Assembly: GCA_963575645.1 (NCBI GenBank)
Contig: OY754464.1
Coordinates: forward strand, 30,147,501 to 30,211,500
Direction of reading: 5' to 3'
Length of the DNA: 64,000 nucleotides
Source: Xanthostigma xanthostigma
Taxonomy: Eukaryota; Arthropoda; Insecta; Raphidioptera; Raphidiidae
Part shown: positions 22,807 to 34,535 of the stretch, piece by piece
Position numbering within the stretch: the stretch's first letter is position 1
Layout of the letters: each line of letters opens with the position of its first letter
Position numbers and translations under genes: made by a program
Notes under the pieces: generated by a model
Told to the model about the DNA's origin: nothing
Databases searched by the model: none
The model's input: only the letters and a program-made list of their open reading frames with translations

Positions 22807-22958
22807 AAAATATCACATAGCTAGAGAGGAGTACCAAAGTTTGGAAATCGTTGATAATGTCTTTTCAATCAATATACTAGTTCCTATTATATTGATTGAA
22901 AAGACCTTATCAACGATTTCCAAACTTTGGTACTCCTCTCTAGCTATGTGATATTTTG
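22807..22958. repeat. Near-perfect 152-bp hairpin
   Basis: Arms of about 70 bp, starting AAAATATCACATAGCTAGAG and ending TTTCAATCAATATA, are mirrored with one visible mismatch around an 11-nt loop (CTAGTTCCTAT). It could be a small foldback MITE. If transcribed, it would give a long double-stranded stem of the size class of insect hairpin RNA precursors. No target duplication was established. Confidence 0.8.
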
Positions 22959-23069
22959 ACGTTGACTAATTTTTGGAACTGTTTTTATTTTGTAGATAGA
23001 CCCTATAAATAAACACGAATTTGAAGAAAAAATTGAAAAATAAAAATAATTTTTATATTTCCCGCTTAA

Positions 23070-23210
23070 ATACACAAATCTGGGACTGACTCCAACTACG
23101 TCACGAACCGCTATATGTGTCTATTGAACTTGCTTGTGAATTGAGATTATCGTATAAAAAGCCTTTAATTACTAATTTGAAATCTAATTTCATTATAGAA
23201 AATACAACCA
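23070..23210 (+). repeat. 5-prime fragment of THAP-element family
   Basis: Matches 43720-43803 plus 45092-45150: CTGACTCCAACTACGTCACG, GAACTTGCTTGTGAATTGAG and ATTATCGTATAAAAAGCC. At this locus no THAP coding sequence follows, so only the non-coding leader is present. It shows what the uninterrupted family looks like at the site where the other copy was split. Confidence 0.65.
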
Positions 23211-24169
23211 TTTATTAACAAGGAGTTTCAAAAACGCGAGAGATATTTCTTTGAAAATGACATTAGCGGTCTATGACGTAATGCCGATGCGTTCTGCTTG
23301 GTGTTCGCAGTCACGTGATAAAGGTTACAATTTATAGCACTATACCTAAATTAACTTTATTTAATTGATTATGATTAATTATGTGTAAAAAAATATTTTA
23401 GACCGTATATAACTAATCGTTTAAACATTTTTCATGAAATAACAACTAGTGGAAACATCCCTGTTACAAAATGTTTTTATATTTAAATATCTACACACAT
23501 TTTCAAAAATATTATCCAGCCTATTTTAAAAAAGAGAATTTAATAAAGCTTCTATTATATCCTATTTTAATCTATCGTTTCAGTTAATTCGTTTTTTATT
23601 CTATGAAGGCTGCAAATTAATAATTTATAAAATAAAATTGTGCATTTCAATTCGAGTATTTATTACACGTAGATATAAAAAACCAGGAGTACCTGGAGGT
23701 GAAGAGAAACACGATTTAACAACAAACCATGGTGATGTGATCCTTGACCCGACTTCGACTGATTAGATCAGATGTACGTTTATTACAGTCAGTCCTCACG
23801 CCGTCTGTACAGAGTGTCTCACTCAGTATTGAAATACTTATAAACTAATTAAGGTAATTTTTCGTCATAAAAATAATGTTCAAGACTTTAGTTAGCTGAA
23901 TACAAAGGTATATTATATTGGTTTTTCGTATTAAAATATCTGCTATTTTTGTACATTTGCCGTAAGTTTTAGTAACTGCCTTTTTTAATAATTTTCCGCT
24001 TCGAAAATGTAATTTTTTTTAAATGTTTGTTTTCACATTAATTAATAATCCGTTTTCAAATTACTACACGCGATTTTAGTAAACGAAAGTTCGCTTGGTG
24101 TGGATTTTTAGAAACTAGTAAATGTATATACGAACGGAATGAGCTTATTATCTATTGGAAGATTGTTGT
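23211..24169. other. No clear feature
   Basis: AT-rich with a short GC-richer patch near 23740-23830. No repeat family was recognised. Confidence 0.45.
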
Positions 24170-24480
24170 TCTACACACCGATAGTGTTTTCAGCATTCGT
24201 GTGACGTCACTTCCGTCACAGAATCTTATAGTGCCCGCGGTTAGAGTTGAAGCCAGGCACGTCATCAATAATATGCTAGTGAACGCCTACTTGCACGCAG
24301 ACAATGGCGTGTGGAATAAATTCGACATATCCATTTATAGCGGTAGATATAGCGGTAGAATAAAAATAAACACTCGACGCACATGGATCTCCGAAACAGC
24401 CAATAGCAAGCTAGAAGGCGGGGCGCAATGAGTTCACGTCACTATGACGCGGTGGCTTCATCTTTCGCCGCAGCTAGTAT
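24170..24480 (+). promoter_or_regulatory. Candidate promoter-like GC-richer segment
   Basis: GTGACGTCAC (24202-24211) is a full CRE-type palindrome. About 190 bp downstream lie AGCCAATAG (CCAAT-type) and GGCGGGGCGCAA (GC-box-like), and another GTCACTATGACG follows at 24437. The segment is clearly richer in CpG than its surroundings. A 76-codon open frame (24201-24431) overlaps it but has no recognisable domain. Promoter function is inference; a degraded transposon could look alike. Confidence 0.3.
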
Positions 24481-25074
24481 ACCTTTACCACAAACTAAAT
24501 ACATCACAGAAAACCGTTCCAAATAAAATGCAACATATAATGGGCGCCCAAAGGAGATTCTTATGCATTTTAAGTGGAACGATTTTCCGTAGCTACCATA
24601 TCAACAAAACTCGTGTATATATTGCGTTTTAAATGAAATTCACTGTATATGTAATGCAATACCTATAATAACATATTTGGTTTAAGACTATATAATTCGG
24701 TATATTATTATTGAAACATCGAAATGAATAAACAAAATGAATGAACATTTAAGTACATGTTATTATATTATAGCCATCGGAATGAAACATCTGCGCATCA
24801 ATATATTAAACAATAGAATAGTGTCGATGATGAAATTTAACACTTGACAAACTGACGTAAGTTAAAAACCTTCAGTATATTCATTATTTGACACTGAAAG
24901 ATTATCTTTATATTATATACAAAATGTGCGGAACGATAGTTTAATCGGTGCATAATTAAATAAAAAATCACGAACTTAATTTAGTTTAGTATTCAAACAT
25001 GGTGCACTCACGTTTTTTTTTGAGGATTAAAAGCTACATTACAAATAGACTAAAAACATTTTTTAATAGTATAT
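24481..25074. other. AT-rich stretch, nothing recognised
   Basis: No repeat family or coding frame was recognised; the frame at 24444-24632 has no known domain. Confidence 0.5.
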
Positions 25075-25112
25075 TGTGCAACTGGTGCGACAATGCCGCA
25101 CGAGTTGCACAT
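25075..25112. repeat. Small imperfect hairpin
   Basis: TGTGCAACT..GTGCG is mirrored by CGCAC..AGTTGCACA around a short loop. Isolated; possibly the end-to-end junction of a lost element. Confidence 0.45.
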
Positions 25113-25705
25113 ACTATTTTTTATTACGAATTAAATTAAATTAAAATTTTATTACGAATTAAAAAAAGAAATTAGAAGTAATAAAAATTAAAATTAAATC
25201 ATTAAAAAGTTGAAAATTCAGTTAAAATTGTTAAAATTGTCAAGAATAAAAGTCCATAATCGAAAATTTTAAATCTGCTTCAAATGACAGTTTGTTTCGT
25301 TGACATTAACACCGTTATTATTTTGTTTTTTTCTTTGAATTTGCGTGCGGCAAACAATAATTTCAGTGCGACAAATAAAGTTTCCGCACGCAAATGAAAA
25401 TAGCTACTTTTCAACCGTAACAGCATGTGTAAAGATACCACTTTTCACGCATGAGTAATAAAAAGAATATTTTAGAGTTTATTGTGCAATACATTTTTTT
25501 TTTCAATGTGTATTACAAGCTTTTTTTCTTTGCTTGTTAGCACACGCACCTATGTTGTCAGTACGTTTAGGTGAAATTTTGATTTGTTTTAAGTAACATT
25601 TTTCACACTCGTTCAAGTATTCTGTGAGAATGCAATATAATATTATGTAATATTGTTTTAAATTCAATATGGCGGACACCCCAAACTGGCGGACTATTTG
25701 TTTTC
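25113..25705. other. AT-rich stretch, nothing recognised
   Basis: No repeat family was recognised. The open frame at 25503-25766 on the minus strand runs into the inverted-repeat element that follows and has no known domain. Confidence 0.45.
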
Positions 25706-25992
25706 CGTGAAGTCTATAACCAGGAGACCCAGCTCGAGCATAGCGGTGGACCGATATCTGTCGCATGAGTCAATATGACGATAGCTACTGGGTAACGCAT
25801 ACACGTTCATGGCTTACATGTGCGTAGGGTCTGTGAAGTTAAACAACTTTGGTAACTGTGGCCAAAACAGGTGGAAAGAACCGAAGTTTTTCCAGGTAGT
25901 TGTAACAGCGCCATCTCGCGTGCGCCAGAAAACGGTCTGTCTCGAAACACGGCAAGCATAGGAAGCTAGGTCTCCTGATTACAGACTTCACA
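25706..25992. mobile_element. Short inverted-repeat element
   Basis: TGAAGTCTATAACCAGGAGA at 25708 is mirrored by the reverse complement of TCTCCTGATTACAGACTTCA ending at 25992, about 28 bp with few mismatches. ATGGCGGAC boxes lie outside both ends (25669 and 26045). Interior 230 bp with no coding content. MITE of unknown superfamily. Confidence 0.55.
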
Positions 25993-26194
25993 TGGATTTG
26001 ACGAATGGAATACAATAAGCTATGTAACGTAATTCTAAACCCACATGGCGGACGCCTCAACATGGCGAAAATATTCAATTAATAATTATAAGTTATGACG
26101 ATTACAAGGTGCGATAAAAATTCAACAATCATTTTGTTGATACCGTCATGTACCTATAGACGAAGTGTAAGTAATCTATAGTCTACACTCTGAC

Positions 26195-26734
26195 TAGTGA
26201 TGTGCCGGATCGTTAAAAATATATATTCGCGGATACGGATCTGAATACGGATATTTGGTTTCAAGATCCGCGGATACGGATACGGATCTTAACTTTCTAA
26301 GAGTATACGCGGCGGTAAATATTGCACATCGACCTTTGGAAAGAGACTATCTGTTATGGGAAAAAGTTATTGACTTCTTTAAGAGTTAACTCTCATAACA
26401 GATTGTCTCTTTCCAAAGATCGATGTGCAATATCTCATTATAAAGATAGTTTTTTATTAGTACCTTTGAGTTATGTACTATTGGTATAGTACTCACTACG
26501 ATAAATTTTTGCAATATAAAGGTGCCAAATACGATTTTAAGAAATAAAAAATAATCTGAATGCAGTTTAACAGTTTTTCATTATTACCTAATCACCTATA
26601 TATAAAATTTCATCTATGAATTGAAAATAAAAAGGTAAAAGATCCGTAAAAGATCTGCCATAAAACTAACGGATACGGATACGGATCTTTTCTCCCTCGG
26701 ATATCCGCGGATACGGATATCCGGCACATCACTA
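26195..26734. mobile_element. hAT MITE with 8-bp target duplication
   Basis: Inverted ends TAGTGATGTGCCGGAT are flanked by ACTCTGAC (26187-26194) and GCTCTGAC (26735-26742), an 8-bp duplication with one change. TAG-type ends and 8-bp duplications are hallmarks of hAT elements. Subterminal repeats of GGATAC on both sides would suit transposase binding. A second inverted repeat lies inside (26318-26434). No transposase is left, so the copy is non-autonomous. Confidence 0.85.
26318..26434. repeat. Inverted repeat nested in hAT MITE
   Basis: ATTGCACATCGACCTTTGGA...CTGTTATG is mirrored by CATAACAG...TCCAAAGATCGATGTGCAAT around a loop of about 40 bp, with few mismatches. It may be a separate small MITE inserted in the hAT element. 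Confidence 0.7.
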
Positions 26735-26742
26735 GCTCTGAC

Positions 26743-27835
26743 TTGTTCTATTATGAACAGTTTTTATATGTAGTTTATTGAATATGATTATTGTGTAACA
26801 CTGTCCAACTGCTTAGATTATTATTAGAATTAACTCGACTGACTCATTTAAACAAAAATTATTAAATAAGTTTATACTCTATTTATTATAAAGATTCAAT
26901 ACACGTTTACTCGGAGAAGGAGCAACTCAATGTATCGAATAAATCATTTAATAATTTGTAACTATATTTTTATATACTTTCTTAAACTAAAAATAGTTTA
27001 CCTGATTTCTGTGGCTCATCATTACTGTCTTGAGGTATTTTAAATTCAACCAAAGAATTTTCATTTCAAACAATTTTTTCATTTTCTTCATTTAAAATAA
27101 TTGTTTTTTCTTAGTCACTCGTATCATAATATAATTAAAAAGTTAATTTATGTCTGAAAAAAGAAAAATTAAAAGGCCTCTTTAATTATTAGTTTGTAGT
27201 TTATGTAAAATATGAAAATTCGTATTAAATCTTAACTCCAGGTTTCAACACACAGTAAATACTTTACAATAAAATAAATGAATGATTAATAGTCTTATGA
27301 CAAAAAACATCACGTATAGTGAATCCCAATCGATGTTTCATAATAAGGATATCGTCGTTTGGAACAGTAGGACATGTAATAAAAAAAAACGTTTCATAAT
27401 AGGGACATGCGGTTGTTATAAATATTTAAGTATCTAAAGTACCTAAACAAATTTAATCGATCAATTGCAGTATATTATAATTGATTTTGATTTCTGAAGA
27501 GTAGCGCAATATAAATTAACAATCCAAATGGTATTTTTTACTTTTATATAATTTTTATACGACCACTTTGAAGTTTTGCTATCAAAATCGTTTCATAACA
27601 GGGCCATAAATACCTTATAGCACTAAAAATCATTAAGAACGTTAAAAAAGTACGGTCTATTTTAAATAAAATAGTTTACAGTGTCAGTAAACTGTTAAAT
27701 CAATTAAGAAGAGATGGTTATGGTTTAGTGCCTGGTAAATCTACATTAAGAAGTTCCTTTCAAACTTTTATTCGGATCAGTGCAATAGATTTTGAATAGC
27801 TAATTTGTTAAATTGGACCAAAAATTGCGAAATTA
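26743..27835. other. AT-rich stretch, nothing recognised
   Basis: Strongly AT-rich with no repeat family copy or coding frame recognised. Confidence 0.5.
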
Positions 27836-27844
27836 AATAAAATT

Positions 27845-28522
27845 GGTTCCACCAGGAAATCTCCCCTGAAAAAATCTCCCCGACAAAATCTCCCCGACAA
27901 AATCTCCCCACGACAAAATATCCCCACGACAAAATATCCTCAGACAAAATATCCTCAGACAAAATATCCCCGGAATTACAATTCGCATACCCGTTTATCG
28001 TTCACCCCGGAATTGTTTTTTTAAAAACTCCACATTTGCCCCTTCCCGTTTCACTGCGAGACAATTCGCATACCCCTTTATCGTTCACCCCGGAATTACA
28101 ATTCGCATACCCGTTTATCTTTCACCCCGGAATTGTTTTTTTAAAAACTCCACATTTGCCCCTTCCCGTTTCACTGCGAGACAATTCGCATACCCCTTTA
28201 TCGTTCACCCCGGAATTACAATTCGCATACCCCTTTATCGTTCACCCCGGAATTACAATTCGCATACCCGTTTATCGTTCACCCCGGAATTGTTTTTTTA
28301 AAAACTCCACATTTGCCCCTTCCCGTTTCACTGCGAGACAATTCGCATACCCCTTTATCGTTCACCCCGGAATTACAATTCGCATACCCGTTTATGTTTT
28401 GATAAAAAATAAATGTTATAATCAATAAAATTTTCTCGTGGGGATATTTTGTCATAGGGAGATTTTGTCGCGGGGAGATTTTGTCGGGGAGATTTTTTCA
28501 GGGGAGATTATATCGTGTTACC
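27845..28522. mobile_element. MULE-like element with 9-bp target duplication
   Basis: The direct repeat AATAAAATT flanks both sides (27836-27844 and 28523-28531). Ends start GGT and share ATCTCCCCTGA in inverted orientation. The left end holds about seven copies of a 14-16-bp unit (AAAATCTCCCCGAC and variants); the right end holds about four inverted copies. A 9-bp duplication and repetitive long ends suit Mutator-like (MULE) or foldback elements. The interior is a modular tandem array. The 130-codon open frame (28036-28428) is that array read as protein and is not a gene. Confidence 0.7.
27976..28396 (+). repeat. Two-module tandem array
   Basis: Module A (about 37 bp, AATTCGCATACCCSTTTATC then GTTCACCCCGG) and module B (about 46 bp, GTTTTTTTAAAAACTCCACA then a C-rich part ending CACTGCGAG) alternate as A-B-AA-B-AAA-B-AA. 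Copies are nearly identical, so the array is recent or kept uniform by unequal exchange. It fills the centre of the MULE-like element. Confidence 0.8.
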
Positions 28523-28531
28523 AATAAAATT

Positions 28532-29337
28532 GACTTTACCGGCATTTGGGCGCTAGAACAGTTCAAGTTGCCGGGTTATACGGATATTATTATTTCAATG
28601 TTTCTTCAGGAAAACCCAGTTAGCCCGGTACGTGGCACATAGCCCAGTTTGGTGATGGCCCGTCTTTATAACAATCACAGAACAGACTGTTCTCTGATAA
28701 CAATAATAGAATAAGAAGATAATAAGACATATGGGTCTCAAAAAAATAGTATATGCACAACAAATCCTAACAACAAAGACATGAAATATTGAATTTCGAG
28801 CGACACGTGTCCTTATTATCATGTAATTTGTTCAAAACAATAAATTGTTTAAAACAATAAACGGAAAATATACGTGGGTAAAAAATGCTAAGCGAAACTA
28901 TCTAAGGAGCACCCTGTACAATATTATTGTATTTATGCAAGTATGTGGATATTTGTTCTTTGTAATAGACTTTCCTTTTACTAGTTACCAGCAAATCCAA
29001 TTTGGTGAATATTGCTAACGTCAGTCAGTTAAATTACGTCCGAACTCCGAAGTGCATGTGTTGTGTTTATGTAATCAGAGAAATCAATTCTCTTGTGGCA
29101 ACTACTCATTTTACAATTTTTAATATTTTACAATCAAACCATTTAGCAAAAGAACACACTGTAAAAAATTAACATATATACAACTGTTTACAGAGTTAAC
29201 ATTTTTTTCGCGTAGCCAATGACTATGTCAAAGCTACATAGAATAGTATAAAATATAATGACTACACTATGAACGTTGTAAAACAATGGAATACACCCAA
29301 AAATTTCTAAACAGAAAATTGTAATTACTGCGAGATG
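28532..29337. other. AT-rich stretch, nothing recognised
   Basis: No repeat family copy or coding frame was recognised; the frame at 28595-28822 has no known domain. Confidence 0.5.
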
Positions 29338-29943
29338 AAAAATTCCAGCCAATTGGGCGACGGGGTCATTCCAACTTCAAAAATGTTGACATTTAATTAT
29401 AGAAAATAAAATTTCTGATATCGCGTGAGGTGACGCGGGTAATGGCTAGTATTCAATATGATATTTGCTATTCGTTGTCATGGTTACCTACATAATATGT
29501 TCACGTCATGTAAAAATTAATCAAAGCATGCCTAACTGGTTTATTTCTGACAGATCAATCAAAACAAAAGAGCGGCTGATTTTTTTTATTTTGCAAATAT
29601 TTACGAAACTATAAAGTTTAGAAAAAAAATGTTTAACGAAACTTTCTTAAAAAATAAATAGAATAATAAACCGTTATGAAAAGTATACCATTATTATATA
29701 AAAAACAACGTTATAGCATATATCTCTTCTGCGCATGCGCCGATTTTCCCCAAAAACAATAGGGCTCTTCATATTTGCATACCCAACATCCTCCTAAAAT
29801 TTGGTTTCAATCCACTCGTCCGTTTGACCTGTATATGTTTTTTGGATTCGGGGGACCTCAAAACGAAAAGATATTATACAATTTTTGAAAAGTGATGTTT
29901 GACCTAAACTAGTATCATTCCCCACTTGTGGGTTGGAACGGTA
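29338..29943 (+). repeat. Family A repeat, full length
   Basis: Best-preserved copy, about 606 bp: starts ATTCCAGCCAATTGGGCGAC and ends CCCACTTGTGGGTTGGAACG. It lacks the CACAGACAAACAGAC stretch present in the copies at 9880 and 53220, so it carries a small deletion near 29832. TGCGCATGCGCC at 29731-29742 is intact. No open frame. Classification unknown. Confidence 0.75.
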
Positions 29944-30049
29944 AAATTTTATTCATGTTATCAAATAAAATTCTACCTCATATACCTATCTATTAATTAA
30001 TTATATGAATCCTTGTCTAACTACTCTATATATTTAATAATTTACTATA

Positions 30050-30182
30050 ATATGAATCATTGTCTATCTACTCAATGTGCGGTGAGCGAAGGCAACAAAG
30101 CGTATCGAAAATATATCTGCGTCTCTTTCTTCGATGTAATTCCCTGATTTCTCCGATGATAGGATTGGTTGATGTACTTGCA
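30050..30182 (+). repeat. Dispersed repeat, inverted partner at 42097
   Basis: Near-identical over about 130 bp to the reverse complement of 42097-42229, including CAATGTGCGGTGAGCGAA, AGCGTATCGAAAATATAT and CCAATCCTAT (reverse complement). The overlapping open frames on both strands are explained by this repeat and show no domain. Confidence 0.7.
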
Positions 30183-30210
30183 TACTTTGTTTTTTCTATG
30201 ATGTTAACAT

Positions 30211-30291
30211 GGGCGTACCCAGTTATGGGCTCAGGAGGAAGCAAATTAGTTTCCGGGTTTGTAGTGCTTGTTTTTATCCCCTGGATACGCC
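30211..30291. mobile_element. Possible tiny hAT-like MITE
   Basis: GGGCGTACCCAG at the left and CTGGATACGCC at the right form an 11-bp inverted repeat with one mismatch, resembling hAT ends with GGCGTACCCAG. The element would be only 81 bp and no target duplication is seen. Confidence 0.3.
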
Positions 30292-30417
30292 AATGCTTAC
30301 TGCTTTCAAAAGACAGAAATATATCTTTGCACCCTAATGGTTCGATTGCGATTTTATTCCTATGTTCGGTATAGAATAAAAGTATATACATACGGTATGT
30401 TCTACCTAAATAAAATA

Positions 30418-30784
30418 CAGTAGAACGCCGATTATCCGAACGCCGATTAACCGAATCGCCAATTATCCGAATCGCCAATTATCCGAATCGGTCCTAAGCG
30501 TAATATAAAAAATTAAAACCAAGTAATTTTTCAATAAAAACAAGTTTTGTGGGGACGCAAGAATACAAAAATGCGAGTGACAATTGCCGTGTAGACGCTA
30601 CAATGGTATCAGCACACGTCGAAGTTGGAACTCGCTGGAGTCCAGATATATTTAACTTAATAAAGTTTATTCTATGTGTGACAGTTCGTTTTTCTTTATT
30701 AACAATCTATGTCCGATTATCCAAATTTTCGATTTTCCGAATCGACCCCGATCCCAATTAATTCGGATAATCGGCGTTCTACTG
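30418..30784. mobile_element. Tigger/pogo MITE with TA duplication
   Basis: Inverted ends CAGTAGAACGCCGATTATCC are bordered by TA on both sides (30416-30417 and 30785-30786). The ends contain repeated CCGATTATCCGAA-type sub-repeats, five or more at the left and three at the right. Ends and TA target are typical of pogo/Tigger elements. 367 bp, no transposase left. Confidence 0.85.
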
Positions 30785-30786
30785 TA

Positions 30787-31143
30787 TATATGAAAAAACA
30801 CAAATCAAATACGAAGTAATTTTACTCTGCACATGATCTTTGCATGAACGTTTACCACATTTTTGACAAATTCTTATAGATTTATTACGACTTCTCGAAC
30901 AAAATATGTAGCAACAACCACTGCAATTCGCGGGTACATCGGATGGGGGAGGGGTAAAATTTCTTCTAGTCTAAGAATAGGTGCCGCGCTCGCTGCCGAA
31001 TTTCTTTTGGTAAAGGGTTAATCTATGTTCAATTTAGGGTTTTATTAGTTCACAAGCAAAGTTTTCAATAAAGACAGATCTTAAATCTCCCTTCAGGCGT
31101 TAACTCCAGATAGGTATAATTAGCAAATACTATTATTGGTCAT
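30787..31143. other. No clear feature
   Basis: AT-rich; nothing recognised. Confidence 0.5.
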
Positions 31144-31200
31144 CAGTGTCGTAGCTAAATTCATCGGCGTCCAAGGCAAGATTTTGATTTTGTGCCCTAA
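31144..31200 (+). mobile_element. hAT-like left end
   Basis: CAGTGTCGTAGCTAAATTCA followed by TTTGATTTTGTGCCCT resembles the common hAT terminus with CAGTGGCGTAGCTA and GTGCCC. No partner end was identified. Confidence 0.4.
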
Positions 31201-31903
31201 AAATTTTGTTGGTTGGTGTATTCAAATAAAAATCATGAAATTTATAAAAAAAATGTATCATAATTAAATATTGATTTAGGAATGCTATACTTTGCTCACG
31301 ATTCCATTTCGAAACTAATAATAATAATAATTCTTTATTAGGGTACGGACAGGCCAATATGGCTATCTCGTCCGCCCTCTACCAAAAACTACGTAAACTA
31401 CGTAAAATTTTTAATTTTTAAACATGCTTTCAAACTCCAAAGTAAGCATTTTGCTAAACTATATGGCAATGACATGCGTACGAAATTACCAATGTTATTA
31501 AAATGGCTTCACAATACGAATAGGGCGTGCCGACACAAAACCGTATATCTTTATGTTATTGGGTGTACACTAATATTGAAAAAAAACCTGCATTATTGTG
31601 CTTATGTATTTGGTTTGTAACGAATATGAAACTATCGGTTCACCCGCGGTTATAAATAATTATGATTATCATGCGTTCAATACCTTCAGAAATACAGAAA
31701 TTAATTATTGTTAGTAATACAATACAGTAGACCAACGTTTTACGATCCTTCGTTCAAAGATCAGCCTTTTTCAAACGGAAAAATTCAAATAAAAGTTGAA
31801 AAGTGCAGCAGCTCAGCTTGGAAAAAAAACGAGGAATTACTCACTTTGTACACAATCACGAAATCTGGAATGGTAAACACCGTAACGATCATTTTAAGAT
31901 AAT
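31201..31903. other. AT-rich stretch, nothing recognised
   Basis: No further feature recognised; TTCTTTATTAGGGTACGGAC at 31332 hints at an old non-LTR fragment but is not enough to call. Confidence 0.4.
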
Positions 31904-32456
31904 GAACCACTTCAAAATGCACGCATGAAATCCAAGATGGCGGTCAAAAATTGTACGTTTTTTATATCAAAGGGAACCAATTTTTATGCAAAAATCATTC
32001 CTGCAACTCTAGCCCACTGCGGGGGGTAGCAACCCCCCCAATTTTTTTAGTGGGACGGGGGTCAAATTATCTCTAATTTGGAAGGGTTTTCCATTACTTA
32101 CACAACCGTATCTGTTTTTTTCAATTCGATCGATTTGTTACCGAGAAATTGTTTCTTGATTTTTCGAAATTAGGAATCATTTGACCCCCGCACCATTAAA
32201 TAAAATAGGGGGGTTTCTACCACCAGCACAGGACTAGAGTTTCAGGAATGATTTTTGCATAAAAATTGGTCCTCTTTGATATAAAAATCGACATGTTTTT
32301 TAATTTTTGTCAAAACGTTTTATGGGAGTACAAGTTTTCGTTGGGACACCGTGTACATCTTTGAACTGAAAATCAATCAAATCAAACTATTATAAACAAA
32401 TAAAATTTAAATTTGATCGCTACCTCTGATTTTCAGAACTCTTTTGAAGTGGTTCA
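31904..32456. repeat. Foldback element, 553 bp
   Basis: Outer ends GAACCACTTCAAAA and TTTTGAAGTGGTTC are inverted copies. Inside, 31934-32018 is mirrored by 32232-32313 (CAATTTTTATGCAAAAATCA, TTCCTG and CTCTAG in one arm). The arms then continue into G-rich/C-rich blocks (GGGGGGTAGCAACC; GGGGTCAAAT) mirrored near 32160-32220. AAGATGGCGG at 31933 is a YY1/Pho-type core. No coding content. Confidence 0.7.
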
Positions 32457-34535
32457 ATTTCTTGATTCATTTTTAGCGTATATTCATCATGTCAAGTTTC
32501 ATGCTTTTATACAAAGAACAATTATTTTGCTAAGCTGACGCGACCGTACTAAATTATTTTTTTTTTTATAAGACATGATCATAAGAAAACATAATACTTG
32601 ATTTTATATACTCATTTTACAAATGTTTTACCATACCTACACCCAAAAAAGAGGGAGGAGCATAGAAAAATTAAGATAACTAAACATAAGATATTCTGCG
32701 CTCACGAAGTTTGCTTAATAATTTGTATGAATTTAAAATTTAATTCATGTTAATTCCTTGGGTTGGAAGATGAAATTTATGTATGTATTGTTCTTTAAAA
32801 TACTTGTTCTAAAAGGTGATGCATTTAAGTATGTTTCCACCTCAGTTGTTATTCGTAATCAATTGCGGTGTTTTACATATTACAAAGGTAGAGATTTGAA
32901 TGAAAATCAGTCAATTAATGTTGCTTTCCTATTATTATTTCTTATGTCAGATGTCAGATTTAATAATATTAATCAGAATACACGCTGAGATAACCAATGC
33001 TAGACATAACACACCTACACACATCCAATTACAAATCAGAATATAATAAATCTACGTATACTGCAGGAAATTCTGTTTTAAAAAACATATTAAAAAACAT
33101 TAAATCAACGTATGAATTAAATGAAATATAGTTACAGTGAGTGTAGGTACCACGCTTTTACTAAGTGGGAAAGAAATTTATTTTCTACTTTTTGGTGTAT
33201 TGATTTAAGCATGTTTTTTTAATTTAGGTATATTTATTTCCCTTTTTCAATTTTCATTACATATGTATATTATGCTATATTCGAGATTTGACATTTATGC
33301 ATCCATCAGCACCGCCACTTTCAGCACCTATTTTTTATTCCTATTTTTTGACTTGTTAAGTAAAAATTAGTACAGCCAAAATATCAAAATATTGTATTGT
33401 CATGAAAATTGCACACGGCTGCAAAGTTTCACGTTAATTTGGCGGAAGAGAGTGATACCAAGATATTATACTTCTTTTGACGCGTTATGAAAGCAATTAG
33501 AATTCTGTAACCATTTTCCTTCAGATTAAAACAAACATCATTGGCTTGTGTGGAGAGTGCTAAATTATTCAGAAAACGTTTACATCCACCGGAGTTTAAA
33601 ATCTGGATTATTCTCTAGATCTAATCGTGGTCATTATTCTCAGTATTAAACGATATAGATTATACGTAATTTCTAGTTAAATTATGAAATTATCGAACGT
33701 TTGGTACACTAAAGAAAATTGTAGGTACGTTATCTTATCATTAAAATATAGATAACAATATTTAATTTATTCGGAACAGAGACCTGTATTTCCATTTTAA
33801 AGGAAGGAACTAACCGCACCAACAAAATTTTACTTCACACTGATACCAGGATATTGTGGTATCTTTTATACCAAAACGTTTCCTGAACTTTATCTAAACA
33901 CAGAACACAAAACGGGTTTTCCATACATTTACCTATTCTTCGAGTTTTAGTAACGTACAAGTTTTCATTTTGTGAGTTTTTATCAATTTCTTGATATTCA
34001 TCAAGATGACGTAATATTGAGACAATTTGTGAAAAACGCAGTAGTTACAGTTTTCATCCCCCCTCTACTGTGGTAGGGAAGTATTGGATTCAATGCAATT
34101 TTTTTTTTTGAGATCTTAAAAGATCTTTTAGTTTTGTTCTAGAAATCGCTTGATTTTTTTTCTGATTGAGGGCTGTGTGTGTACCTATGTAGTAATTTTT
34201 TTTCCGAACTATGTTTTATTTACGAACGTATTACTGGGTGGGAAGACTGGCTTAGTGCCCAGTAATGAGCTTATTAATCGCTAGTCGCTACTTAGGTGAC
34301 AGCGATCTTCTAAGAACTGGTGATTTTTAGCAGCGATCAGTTAACACTGGTAAGACTATGCGCGTGCAGTGCAGATAGGTTATGAACACAGCATAGAAAG
34401 CCGCTGGTAAGTCACCGGTAACTAGTCTGAACTGAACTCACGGCTCACTGGCGTCTGCAGTGAACAGTGAAATCCAAAAAATTGCCTGTATAAGTCGTTT
34501 TTTTTTTGTTAAACAAAATGAAAAGGGCAATAATA
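32457..34535. other. AT-rich stretch, nothing recognised
   Basis: Two kilobases with no repeat copy, inverted repeat or credible coding frame recognised. A GC-richer patch lies at about 34250-34460 without a recognisable motif set. This is one of the least repeat-like parts of the window. Confidence 0.5.

Noticed and set aside
28036-28428. 130-codon frame with repeated peptide
   Set aside because: It is the tandem A/B module array read in one frame. Module lengths keep the frame open by chance.
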